DNA of 64,000 nucleotides, from contig JAQBNH010000002.1 in NCBI GenBank assembly GCA_028288705.1, positions 1-64,000 on the forward strand, read 5' to 3'. A program made the position numbers and the translations under genes. The notes under the pieces are model-generated. The model made no database searches and was not told the DNA's origin. It worked only from the letters and a program-made list of their open reading frames with translations. Positions 1 to 8,050 of this stretch are shown here, in pieces. This DNA is from Ferruginibacter sp. GTDB lineage: Bacteria; Bacteroidota; Bacteroidia; Chitinophagales; Chitinophagaceae. The stretch's first letter is position 1. Each line of letters starts with the position of its first letter.

Positions 1-71
1 AACGCCGAAAGAAAATTATTCAAAAATTTAAGAGAGGCGTTTAGTGGATAAAATAGTTGAAAAAACGAAAG
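1..71. repeat. Short inverted repeat at the window edge
   Basis: AACGCC at 1-6 is the inverse of GGCGTT at 36-41 and is followed by TAG. The AAC...GTT arrangement resembles the outer ends of integron attC sites, but the site is cut by the window edge and only 6 bp pair, so this is weak. Confidence 0.2.
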
Positions 72-789
72 ATGATTAACTTAGAAAACTCTAAAAGAAG
101 GCGGCACTAAAATAAGGGGAGCCTACAACCCCTTCACCTTAAACGGCGGCGCCAAAATCGGGAACGCTAATGCTACCTGCCCTTTTGCAAGTTTATACTT
201 CGACAAAGACCTGTTGAAACTAAACGCGTCGATCATTGACCACCTGCAGTTCCGGCCGGAGGATATTATTTCCATTGAGCCTTATACGATGATCCCGATT
301 TTAGGGCAGGGCATTCGCATCAATCACCGCGTGGAAAGTTATAAGGCAAACGTTATTTTCTGGAGTTTTAAGAACCCGGCATTTATCATTAACGAAATTC
401 AACAAACGGGCTTCCTGGACAATACAAAGAGCCGGTTAAGTTTTGCTGATTCGCAGATCCTGCAACGGCAGGCGCAGGGCGGGTTCCCCATCAAAACATC
501 CGCGGCCATCATTATTGTTGTATCATGGAACCTATTGTTCTTATGGGACGTCCTACCGTTTTTTCTCAGCGATAACCACGAAGGATCACCCGTTGGTAAT
601 GGCATCAAGCTGGGGCTTTTATTAGCAATGGCCGCTTCTGTCCTCACGCTTTACTCCGACGGCTTCAGAAACCTCATTTTAAAAGAAGGCAGGGAGATCA
701 ACGACATCAGGAAATTCCTTTATTTGCTTATATTCATTTGTGGATGCATGTTGGTCAGTCTTACATTTTTATTTAATGCGGGCAACTAG
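72..789 (+). pseudogene. Small membrane protein gene with a frameshift near its start
   Basis: The open frame ending at 789 is coding-like from about position 85, where it reads EGGTKIRGAYNPFTLNGG, but that frame has no ATG, GTG or TTG before a TTG at 214. An ATG at 72 (MINLENSK...) lies in another frame and runs into a stop at about 108, so one base seems gained or lost around 91-99. The body has a soluble N-terminal half of about 130 residues and three hydrophobic segments (starting near TSAAIIIVVSWN, GLLLAMAASVL and FLYLLIFICGCML). I do not recognise the family. If the TTG at 214 is really used, the protein is 191 residues. Its neighbour at 822 is also damaged, which favours decay. Confidence 0.5.
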
Positions 790-821
790 AAAAACGACAT
801 GCCCCAATCCACGATCGCCCC

Positions 822-1583
822 ATGAAATACTTATTCCTCTTATTTGTCATCATAATCTATTCCTGCTCTGCTGATCCGAAACAAGTTAAGCCCGCGCCAG
901 TCATGGACAAGTAAAACCTGTTTTACAACGAGGTTGGGCAGCACTTTAGTTTCATCGACAGCACGAACAAAGGCGAAGTAGAGCTAATCGAAAATGAAAA
1001 TATACGTCTTTAGCAAACAGTCGCGCGTTATAAAAACGAGATTTTTAATTTCAGCGATACCAGTAATTACGACCGTTTATACCTGGTCAAATCAGCAGAT
1101 AAAAAACTCTGCCTGGTTTCCTGGGACACAAGGATGGGTGGAACGATGATTGACTTCACAACGATGGCCGTCTTTAAAACAGCGGCTGGCGAAACCGTTG
1201 CCCAAATGCTCTCCGGTACTAACGAAACTTCCGGGGAGAATTCACTCATGCACTACGACCAACTTTATGCAGTCAAAGATGGCGGAAACACGATTTACAT
1301 AGCTCACGGTTTTGGACAAGGCTCTACTGCCCTACCCTGGCAGGAACTGCGGGCGTTCCAGGTTCGGGATAGGCAGCTGGTCAATTCAAATATATTTCCA
1401 GGGAGTCAACCCAGCCTGTTCGTTGAGTTCGACCTGCATCATTTGAACAGGGAGGAAATCCCGATGATTTTAGTCATCGATAGTGCCAGGAGAATTTTTT
1501 TACCTGTCCAGGACAATAACGAAGGGTTTTCGGGCGAGTACCAGGAGCTGTATTTTCGCAACGGTGTTTATAAAAAAAGATAA
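822..1583 (+). pseudogene. Lipoprotein gene broken by two in-frame stops
   Basis: ATG at 822 starts a clear lipoprotein signal (MKYLFLLFVIIIYSCSADPK, Cys at residue 15). The same frame then meets TAA at 912-914 and TAG at 1011-1013, yet continues as coding-like sequence without frameshift to TAA at 1581-1583. Position 1134 (MGGTMIDFTTMAVFKTA) is exactly in phase with 822. Read through, the product would be about 253 residues, secreted and of unknown function. The TAG interrupts ...ENENIRL*QTVARYKNE.... A shorter downstream product starting at 1134 would lack an export signal. Most likely a recent pseudogene; sequencing error would need two independent mistakes. Confidence 0.7.
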
Positions 1584-1627
1584 CCTTACTTTGCCCTACA
1601 GTCTATCTGTCAATTTATCAAGCGCAA

Positions 1628-2329
1628 ATGAAAACTTTCCTGTTACTTCTACTACCGGTTCTTATATCTTCCTGCTCTACTAATGAAAAGAAAGTATCTA
1701 AGCCTCTTGTGCATATCACTCAGCAACAGAAGGTTGACACGATTGCTGTATTTACCGACAGTACAACCATTGCTATCCCACAGCATAATAAAATCCGGGT
1801 GGCCAGCATTGAAATTGATGACAGCATTACGCATAACATTGTGCGCTTTTATGCTCAAGACAAAAATATCTGGAAACTGAAATATTCATTCCAGGACGAA
1901 CATTGGGTGGGTATGCCGATTTATCCGGAGATAACGGATTTTAATAATGACGGATATAAAGACTTTCAATATTTGGAAAGCACAGGCGGAAGAGGTGGCA
2001 ATGCGTTTTATAACCTGTTCATCTACGATAAGTCCGGCGACAGTTTAGTCTATATCCAAAACTCAATTCGATACCCAAACCTGTATTTTAATAAAGCGAC
2101 AAAATCTATTAACTCCATCATTTTGACGCGTGGTGTGGAAACTGTTTTCCTGCATCTCCACGGCAACATGCTAAAACCATTTGCCAGTATCTTTCAAATC
2201 GAAAAACTAGTAACAGTCAAAGTAATTGACAATAATGGTCATTCTAAAATCATTCAGACAGACTCCTCCGGCAGGTATCCCGAGTTAGCGAGGTTTACAA
2301 ATTACAAGCCGCTTATAGTTGAGGAATAA
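1628..2329 (+). CDS. Putative lipoprotein with a DxNxDGxxD calcium-like motif
   Basis: The 233-residue product begins with a lipoprotein signal (MKTFLLLLLPVLISSCSTNE, Cys16), so it should be anchored in a membrane. In the middle, ITDFNNDGYKDFQYLES matches the loop of FG-GAP/VCBS or EF-hand-like calcium repeats, and GGRGGNAFYNLFIYD follows. This arrangement is common in Bacteroidota secreted proteins related to the XAC2610 type. No enzyme motif is visible. It starts 44 bp after the broken lipoprotein gene and may have shared its transcript. Function unknown. Confidence 0.7.
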   Translation: MKTFLLLLLPVLISSCSTNEKKVSKPLVHITQQQKVDTIAVFTDSTTIAIPQHNKIRVASIEIDDSITHNIVRFYAQDKNIWKLKYSFQDEHWVGMPIYPEITDFNNDGYKDFQYLESTGGRGGNAFYNLFIYDKSGDSLVYIQNSIRYPNLYFNKATKSINSIILTRGVETVFLHLHGNMLKPFASIFQIEKLVTVKVIDNNGHSKIIQTDSSGRYPELARFTNYKPLIVEE

Positions 2330-2383
2330 GCGGCAATCCAACTCGCGTAAGTGTTGTCCAAATCGATAATGATTGGACTGATT

Positions 2384-2435
2384 GTGGGATCACTTGTGTG
2401 GAGCGAAGGCAACCAGTCTGTGACGGGCGCTTGCC
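2384..2435 (+). repeat. R4 hairpin repeat, degenerate copy
   Basis: GGGATCACTTGTG...GGCAACCAGTCTGTGACGGG is a degenerate copy of the R4 repeat. Its best-preserved form is CCAGTC-TGT-GACTGG, a 6-bp stem with a 3-nt loop. Other copies lie near 9325, 11954, 36211, 40888, 41692 and 41912. Confidence 0.55.
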
Positions 2436-2521
2436 AATCTTGCTCTTCTTAAGGAATAAAACTCCGCCCTACTCATCATTAGACGTCTGACACGAATAAG
2501 GAGTACTTTTCTATTGTATTA

Positions 2522-2779
2522 ATCCGGGCCTCGGAAAGAAAGCGTGAAGAAAATTGACTGGAATGGCGCGTTTAGGCTTCGTAGTTAGCCAACCGTTATG
2601 AGAAAGAAAACCAAAGAACAAATGCGTGGTTTTGCTATCTGTTGGTAAGTCGCACAATAGCTGGGCTATTCACATATGATCGAGCTTGTTTTCTTTCCGC
2701 CATGAAAGGAAATTTTTAGCTTTCATTCCGCAGCCCTTGATTTTTGCTCCTTTTCATCAAGGAAAAGGAGGATAGAAAA
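2522..2779 (+). repeat. R1 dispersed repeat, copy 1 (about 258 bp)
   Basis: The copy runs from CCGGGCCTCGGAAAGAAAGCG to AAGGAAAAGGAGGATAGAAAA and is alignable along its length with 15603-15860, 16019-16275 and 19321-19592. Conserved blocks include AAAATTGACTGGAATGGCGCG, GAGAAAGAAAAC and CTTGTTTTCTTTCCGCCATG. It lies just before the R2 repeat that carries the IS110 insertion. Confidence 0.8.
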
Positions 2780-2798
2780 CCAGTCTCAATATCTTCAC

Positions 2799-2828
2799 TT
2801 TTCTTTTTTGCTTCTCCAAAAAAGAAAC
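2799..2828 (+). repeat. R2 repeat, left part, interrupted by IS110
   Basis: These 30 bases are identical to 13391-13420, ending CTCCAAAAAAGAAAC. The R2 sequence resumes at 4122 after the insertion sequence, so the two parts together are one copy split by IS110. Confidence 0.85.
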
Positions 2829-2920
2829 CTTTGTTCTCATTCGACAGAATCTCTTTTAGATCTTCAGTACTGATATTTTAGAGTAAGGGGTTGCGTCTTG
2901 AACAGCGCAGCGATAACTTT

Positions 2921-3070
2921 ATAGAAAAAGAAAGCAGGGTGAACTATAAAAAGAACCTAGTTTATTGAGAACTATTTTTTGTATTAGTCCCTGCCTTCTT
3001 ATTCTTTACTCCAAGGTCTAACTAGAATTATTCTTTGTTCCATCAAAGGTTTCAGACTAGGAGTATTTTT
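2921..3070 (+). ncRNA. Bridge RNA candidate of the IS110 element
   Basis: Two stem-loops lie between the left end and the transposase. Loop 1 is closed by GCAGGG (2934-2939) and CCCTGC (2989-2994). It contains TTTTTTGT (2975-2982), the reverse complement of ACAAAAAA at the target (core AC plus right flank), and AAAAAGAAC (2948-2956), which matches the left target AAAAGAAAC at 7 of 9 positions. Loop 2 is closed by ACTCC...GGAGT (3008-3012/3060-3064) and GTCT...AGAC (3016-3019/3054-3057). It contains CTAGAAT (3022-3028), identical to the right end at 4113-4119, and CAAAGGT (3044-3050), the reverse complement of ACCTTTG at 2827-2833. This is the target-loop then donor-loop order known for IS621. 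The transcript limits are estimates. Confidence 0.8.
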
Positions 3071-3092
3071 TAGTAACCTAAAAATTAAAGTT

Positions 3093-4034
3093 ATGAAAAA
3101 ATGGGATTTCACACTAGGAGTTGATGTATCAAAATTAACCTTGGATATTCATTGTTGGGAACTGAATATCCATATCCAGGTGGCCAATGGATCTGCTGGA
3201 TACAAACAGTTTTTAAAATGGTGCAAGGAGGTTAAAATTAATTTGAGTAGTTGTTTTATTGCGATGGAATACACAGGTGGATATGAGTATAAATTTATCC
3301 AGTTTTGTGAAGCAAAAAATCTGTCCTACTGTCGGGTGCCGGGACTATCAATAAAAAATTCATTAGGTATTGTGAGAGGTAAAAACGACAAAGCGGATGC
3401 CCGTCGCATAGCTCAGTATGCAAGTGAAAAACACGAACACATGAAGGCTGCAGGGCCTATAAACACTGCAATCGTGCAGCTAAGGCAATATCTGTCTTTC
3501 AGAAAAAGATTGGTCCGGGAATCGGCCGGTTACAAGGCCAGCTTAACCGAAAGGAAGGCAATGTACAAGTTGGACAAAAATGATATTATCGCTCAAGTGA
3601 GTGCTAAAAAGATAGCCGATAATGGCAAGCTGATAACAAAGATCGAACGTGAAATCCGCAGTTTGATTCAATCTGACCAAAAGCTATTAATGAATTTCAA
3701 AATTATAAGTAGTATAAAAGGAATTGGTGAAATTAATGCCTGGATGACGCTCGCATTTACTGAAAACTTTTCTTGTTTTAAAAGCCCCAGATCATATGCC
3801 GTATACGTAGGGGTTGTGCCATTTGAACATACCTCAGGCACTAGTATCAAGGGAAGGAAAAAAGTCAGCCAACTAGCCAACAAGGAACTGAAGCAAGAGC
3901 TCAACCAGGCGGCCAAATCGGCAATGACTTGGAACAAAGATATCAAGGCTTACGCTGATCGAAGGCTTAAAGAAAAGCCTTATAAAGTGGTGCTGAATAA
4001 TGTAAAATTTAAACTGATTTTAAGAATGTTCTGA
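3093..4034 (+). CDS. IS110-family DEDD transposase, C-terminus cut by a TGA
   Basis: This is the recombinase of the insertion sequence, 313 residues. The N-terminal RuvC-like domain shows D11 (GVDVSK), E59 (AMEYTGG), D99 and D102 (KNDKADARR), the DEDD set. A central coiled region (about 130-200) leads to the C-terminal transposase domain: helix-hairpin-helix-like IKGIGEINAW (208-217), then HTSGTSIKGR, where S248 is the likely catalytic serine. Reading stops at TGA 4032-4034 right after LILRMF, but the frame continues LVKRGEFYVDKYQSAA to TAA at 4083-4085, which looks like the normal family C-terminus. Activity of the shortened protein is uncertain. The enzyme is expected to act with the bridge RNA encoded just upstream. 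Confidence 0.93.
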   Translation: MKKWDFTLGVDVSKLTLDIHCWELNIHIQVANGSAGYKQFLKWCKEVKINLSSCFIAMEYTGGYEYKFIQFCEAKNLSYCRVPGLSIKNSLGIVRGKNDKADARRIAQYASEKHEHMKAAGPINTAIVQLRQYLSFRKRLVRESAGYKASLTERKAMYKLDKNDIIAQVSAKKIADNGKLITKIEREIRSLIQSDQKLLMNFKIISSIKGIGEINAWMTLAFTENFSCFKSPRSYAVYVGVVPFEHTSGTSIKGRKKVSQLANKELKQELNQAAKSAMTWNKDIKAYADRRLKEKPYKVVLNNVKFKLILRMF

Positions 4035-4121
4035 TTGGTAAAAAGGGGAGAGTTTTATGTTGACAAATATCAAAGCGCGGCATAAAAAATAAAATTTGGA
4101 AGATTAAGAGACCTAGAATAC

Positions 4122-4225
4122 AAAAAAAGAGCCCCAAATCGATTACATCCCGATTTGGGAGGGAGCCCTGATTAAGCTTTTGTACTACTGTGACTTCAGC
4201 ATTAGCAATTCGCAACTACTTGCAG
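4122..4225 (+). repeat. R2 repeat, right part, with a terminator-like hairpin
   Basis: The segment matches 13421-13513 with about five differences over 93 bp. It contains CCCAAATCG...CGATTTGGG, a 9-bp stem. On the minus strand the stem is followed by a T-run (the A-run at 4122-4128), so it could stop transcription coming from the right. Confidence 0.75.
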
Positions 4226-4431
4226 ATAGCAATGTGTTTTTGACTTTTAAATTTCCACTTTTTACCTTACAGCCATCCGGGCATCGAAAGAGAACAACGT
4301 CTTCAAAAGCGATCCTTGCGTTTTAATACCGATGATTGTTGAATATGGAATGCGACGTGCAGCAGAAGCCAGGACCTTGCCAGAAACCAGGCTGAATAGC
4401 TTCGCTGCACATTCATAACAGCAGTGTATCC
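4226..4431. other. Spacer with R1 fragment and an inverted repeat
   Basis: No gene is seen. ATCCGGGCATCGAAAGAGAAC (4274-4294) is a fragment of the 5' end of R1. GTGCAGC (4357-4363) and GCTGCAC (4404-4410) form a 7-bp inverted repeat just beyond the end of the response regulator gene; it lacks a T-run, so terminator function is doubtful. Confidence 0.4.
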
Positions 4432-5145
4432 TCAGCCCGAAATCCGTTCCATCACCACCTGTTTATACAACCTCCCGATCGGAATTTCTTTCTTATGCAA
4501 AAGTTGCACGGCGTTGTTATTGTAGCCGGAGACATTTCTAAGAGAAATGATGAAGGAGCGATGCACACGTAAGAACTGGTAAACAGATAATAGATTTTCC
4601 ATGGCCGAGATGGTCTGCTTCACCAACAAATATTTCTGATCAGCTAAAAAAACCTTCACATAATCCTTCCAGCTTTCTATGTACATGATATTATGTACAA
4701 ATACCTTTTGCATGTTGCTGCCTACTTTCAGATACACGAAGGCATCCTGTTTATGTTCCCCTTTATTTTCGGGAGCCGGCAGATCGGCACCTAATGTTTT
4801 TTGCAGGCGACTGATCGCTTTAAAAAATCGCTCAAAGGAAACGGGCTTTACCAGGTAATCTACTGCATCCAGCTCGTATGCATCCACTGCATAATCACGG
4901 AAAGCAGTAACAAATATGACACTTGGCGGATGAGACAGGTTGCGTAAAAACTGTGTGCCGATCATCTTCGGCATTTTGATATCGAGGAATAATACATCTA
5001 CCGTATGCTGATGTAACAGCTCAACAGCTTCAATGGCATTGCTGCATTGGCCAACAATCTCCAGACTACTGATATGAGCGATATGTGACTCCAGCACTTT
5101 TAATGCCGGCGCCTCATCGTCGATAAGCAGGCAACGCAGTTTCAT
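4432..5145 (-). CDS. LytTR-family response regulator
   Basis: This is a two-component transcription regulator of 237 residues. The receiver domain (about 1-120) has acidic residues D9-D10 (LLIDDE), the phospho-acceptor D55 (FLDIKMPK), T79 (FVTAF) and K98 (DYLVKPVSF). A LytTR DNA-binding domain fills about 135-237 (KVGSNMQKVF, VHRSFIISLRNV, IPIGRLYK). LytTR proteins bind paired direct repeats upstream of their targets. It overlaps the histidine kinase gene by 32 bp, so the two are co-transcribed and surely form a pair. Targets are not evident; the divergent haloperoxidase-like gene is the nearest candidate. Confidence 0.93.
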   Translation of the reverse strand: MKLRCLLIDDEAPALKVLESHIAHISSLEIVGQCSNAIEAVELLHQHTVDVLFLDIKMPKMIGTQFLRNLSHPPSVIFVTAFRDYAVDAYELDAVDYLVKPVSFERFFKAISRLQKTLGADLPAPENKGEHKQDAFVYLKVGSNMQKVFVHNIMYIESWKDYVKVFLADQKYLLVKQTISAMENLLSVYQFLRVHRSFIISLRNVSGYNNNAVQLLHKKEIPIGRLYKQVVMERISG

Positions 5146-6256
5146 ATACCGTTTTTTCTGTGTTGATTACATTGTTTATCCGGAACACGGGAGCAGGCTG
5201 AGGGGCAGGCTCCAGGTCAATTTTCAACGCCACTACAAAGAAGTCACGCTCATCAGCCAATTTCAACTCATGCCTGCCGGAATATAAAAGCGCCAACCGC
5301 TTTTTCACGTTATCTATCCCAATACCATCCGTACTGAATGGCACCACCTCATTTTTGCTGTTGACGATCTTACATTGCAGGGCACCCTGGATGATCGCAA
5401 GGTCAAAGCTTAGCCAGGGCTTTTCCAATTGCTCAGAGGTGCCATGTTTAAAAGCGTTTTCTAAAAATGGCAGCAGGAGCAAAGGAGCTATATAACGATC
5501 AGCAACATCTCCTTCAATGTTGAAGGAAATATCGATCTTTTCACCATAACGCTCCTTTTCCAGATCAATATAATTCTTCATCACCTCCAGCTCTTTTTCC
5601 AGCAACACTTCTTCCGCTTTGCAATCGTAGAGCATATAACTCAAAAGCGAAGAAAGTTTTAATACAAGGTCCGGGGTTTTAGGCAACTGCTGCAAAGAGA
5701 ATGAATAGATATTGTTGAGCGTGTTGAACAAAAAATGAGGATGCAGCTGGCTTTTCAACAGTTGGAGTTCTGCCGTAACTTTTTCTTTATGCGCCTGTGC
5801 AGTTTCACGTTCCTTGATGATCCAGTGTTTAAATAAAACCAAAATGGACAATTCTCCCGCAGTCGTACACATACACAGAAATGATGCAGGTTCCCAGATC
5901 ACCCGATAAATATCATCAAAGCCTAAAAATTCCTGCATCGGTATAAACCAAAACTGCCTGTTCCAGGCATTGATAAATAATCCGGCAATGCCCCATGCCA
6001 CTACAGTTCCTGCAAACAAGACGTATCTTCTTTTCAAAAGCAGGTGCGGAATAAACCCGTAAATAATCGGGAAGGTAAACAGCATGAAAGCGGGGATCCA
6101 GGATAACTGGTGTAAAACATTTCGTGGATAATTGTAAAACATCACCGTCCAGAATGCGCCCCAGGCGAGGCAGTGTACCGTATAATAAGTGGCCAGCCGC
6201 AGCACCCTGTACTTCGGAGAAAAAATATAATTGTCTAAGGTGATGGTCTTGAGCAT
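5114..6256 (-). CDS. LytS-type sensor histidine kinase (HisKA_7TM-less, four membrane segments)
   Basis: The inner-membrane kinase of about 380 residues is read from the ATG at 6254-6256 (MLKTITLDNYIF); the frame is open upstream to 6331, but that part looks unlike this family. Four hydrophobic segments occupy the first 145 residues. A coiled linker leads to the His_kinase motif LKSQLHPHFLFNTLNN, where the His of PHFLFN is the phospho-site, then NYIDLEKERYGEKI and the ATPase motifs PFLENAFKHG and GIGIDNVKKRL. No recognisable extracellular sensor domain is present, so the stimulus is unknown. It forms an operon with the LytTR regulator downstream. Confidence 0.92.
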   Translation of the reverse strand: MLKTITLDNYIFSPKYRVLRLATYYTVHCLAWGAFWTVMFYNYPRNVLHQLSWIPAFMLFTFPIIYGFIPHLLLKRRYVLFAGTVVAWGIAGLFINAWNRQFWFIPMQEFLGFDDIYRVIWEPASFLCMCTTAGELSILVLFKHWIIKERETAQAHKEKVTAELQLLKSQLHPHFLFNTLNNIYSFSLQQLPKTPDLVLKLSSLLSYMLYDCKAEEVLLEKELEVMKNYIDLEKERYGEKIDISFNIEGDVADRYIAPLLLLPFLENAFKHGTSEQLEKPWLSFDLAIIQGALQCKIVNSKNEVVPFSTDGIGIDNVKKRLALLYSGRHELKLADERDFFVVALKIDLEPAPQPAPVFRINNVINTEKTVYETALPAYRR

Positions 6257-6483
6257 TTGCACGTTTACACAATTTAAAGTTTTTTCAGAGCTTTTTCTAA
6301 CGAAAAGACCAACTGCAGTTATCCGCGACAAACAGCAAAATTCTGTAGCTGAACAGCTTTGTGGGCAAGATTTATCAGTATATCATTCAAAGAGGAACAC
6401 TCGTCGATTTGTGCTTTTAGAACGGGTCTACGCCAGCTACTTTGCCCTTGCTAAAACTTTTATCATTCAAAAAACTTCTTTGT

Positions 6484-7818
6484 ATGTCTTTCAAACCTTA
6501 TCACTATATCACGACACTGCTGATGGCCTGCTGCCTGATTACGTCCTGCAAAAAAACAGATGATACGGACGCGGCAAAACAATCCGCGCAGACAAAAACT
6601 TTTTCTGCTGAGGTGGCCACACGCTGGCTAAATATGGAACTGAATATGTTCAGGCTGCCACTTGCCGCAGGCACAACAGCTCCTGCTGCTGACAGGGCAC
6701 TTGCTTACGCCGGTATAACTTTGTATGAATCAGTCGTGCCCGGGATGCCTGCTTATCAATCCTTAGTTGGGCAGCTAAACCAGTTGCCACTGATGCCGGT
6801 AACAGAGCCCTCAAAAAAATACCATTGGGCTGCAAGCGCCAATGCTGCATTGGCTGTCATCAACAGGAGCTTATTCCCCGGCACGTCGCAGGCAAATAAA
6901 GACTCCATTAATAACTTGGAAACCCTGTTACAAAATCAATATGCGCTGGAAACTGATGCGGAGACATTGCAGCGTTCCATAGATTTTGGGCGCGCTGTTG
7001 CAACAGCTGTTTTTAGTTGGGCTGCAACCGATGGCACATCTGCTATGCCTGCGACCAGTACTTATACACCGCCTTCAGGCCCGGGGCTATGGGTTCCAAC
7101 AACAGCGGGAGCTTTTGCTGTAAACCCTTTTCACCAGATGCGCAGGCAGATGGTTACAGGGAGCCGCGATGGCGCCCTGGCTCCTGCTCCTATACCCTAC
7201 TCTGCTGATCCTTCATCGGCTTTCTATGCAATGGGCCAGGAGGTGTACAACATTTTTGTCAACCGTACGCCAGAGCAGGCCAACATTGCCATGTATCATG
7301 CGGAAGGAAGTGGCTATGGCGGAGGCAGCTCCATGGTTGCCCAGTTGTCGCAATTGCTGTCACAAACCAATTCCAAGCTAGACAAAGCTGCGCTTGTTTA
7401 TGTAAAAGCCGGCATAGGTACCTACGAAGGATTGACCTATACTTTCATACAAAAGTATACGCACAATGTTTTACGGCCCATTACTTACATACGCAATGTC
7501 ATGGGGCGTGCCGACTTTAATACCATGTTCGCTACGCCCATGTATCCTGAATATCCTGCAGGTCATCCTACCAACGGCGGCATCCTCGCAGTGATGCTGG
7601 CCAATGAATTTGGTACTAACCTTTCGTTTGATTTTAATTATTACGATTACCTCGGCAGACCGGCAAGGCATTACAACAACTTCGAAGAACTCGCGCAGGA
7701 AATGGCGATTGCAAGAGTATACGCGGGAATTCATTTTAAGCCGGGAGTAGATGCAGGTGTTTTAGTAGGAAAGAAGGTTGCACAAAACATATTGACCAAA
7801 CTGCGTTTTCTAAAATAG
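6484..7818 (+). CDS. Vanadium-dependent haloperoxidase / PAP2-superfamily lipoprotein
   Basis: The start is placed at ATG 6484 because it gives a clean lipoprotein signal (MSFKPYHYITTLLMACCLITSCKK); an ATG at 6442 would add 14 residues. The 444-residue product has the superfamily's three active-site motifs late in the chain: K and R in KYTHNVLRPITYIR, the PEYPAGH block (with SGH replaced by AGH), and a final His in ARVYAGIHFKPGVDAG. Family members either oxidise halides with vanadate or hydrolyse phosphate esters; the sequence does not tell which. It is divergent from the LytTR/kinase operon, with 227 bp between start codons. Confidence 0.88.
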   Translation: MSFKPYHYITTLLMACCLITSCKKTDDTDAAKQSAQTKTFSAEVATRWLNMELNMFRLPLAAGTTAPAADRALAYAGITLYESVVPGMPAYQSLVGQLNQLPLMPVTEPSKKYHWAASANAALAVINRSLFPGTSQANKDSINNLETLLQNQYALETDAETLQRSIDFGRAVATAVFSWAATDGTSAMPATSTYTPPSGPGLWVPTTAGAFAVNPFHQMRRQMVTGSRDGALAPAPIPYSADPSSAFYAMGQEVYNIFVNRTPEQANIAMYHAEGSGYGGGSSMVAQLSQLLSQTNSKLDKAALVYVKAGIGTYEGLTYTFIQKYTHNVLRPITYIRNVMGRADFNTMFATPMYPEYPAGHPTNGGILAVMLANEFGTNLSFDFNYYDYLGRPARHYNNFEELAQEMAIARVYAGIHFKPGVDAGVLVGKKVAQNILTKLRFLK

Positions 7819-7913
7819 ATGGGGAATCCTTTAGGTTAGCATTCAAAATAACGAGGTGATTCCTCGCTATTATTTTATGATGTTACGACGAAGAAAAAGA
7901 AGAAGACGATGCT

Positions 7914-8050
7914 TGGAAGTAGTGATTAGGACATGGGAGGCTTAATCACCCGATACCTCAAAAGATTTGCACAAGAAATATTAAAGATTGCGGCAATCAA
8001 TTATATTTGGGAGCATTACCGCGATCCTTTCGTCAGGCATCGCGTTGTAG
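7914..8050 (+). repeat. R7 spacer repeat, copy 1
   Basis: GGAAGTAGTGATTAGG...GCGGCAATCAATTATATTTGGGAGCATTACCGCG...GGCATCGCGTTG. It is strongly similar to 8467-8603 and partly to 9477-9545. In each case the repeat stands directly before a + strand gene. Confidence 0.7.

Larger units (their letters stand above)
2829..4121 (+). mobile_element. IS110-family insertion sequence, 1293 bp, complete ends
   Basis: Comparison with the uninterrupted R2 copy (13391-13513) fixes the junctions: the flank ends GAAAC at 2828 and resumes AAAAAAAGAGCCCC at 4122. The dinucleotide AC stands before the left end (2827-2828) and at the right end (4120-4121), as expected for the core dinucleotide IS110 enzymes exchange at. 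There are no terminal inverted repeats and no longer target duplication, also typical of this family. The left end (2829-3092) is non-coding and holds a bridge RNA candidate. The transposase follows, with a short right end of 36 bp after its original stop. Such elements excise as circles joined at the core; the joined ends here would read CTAGAAT-AC-CTTTG. Confidence 0.9.

Noticed and set aside
399..647. Open frame on the minus strand inside the first gene
   Set aside because: Antisense shadow; the plus-strand frame has clear membrane segments and extends on both sides.
4009..4215. Minus-strand open frame over the IS110 right end and R2
   Set aside because: It spans the insertion junction, so it cannot be an ancestral gene, and it reads through the terminator-like hairpin.
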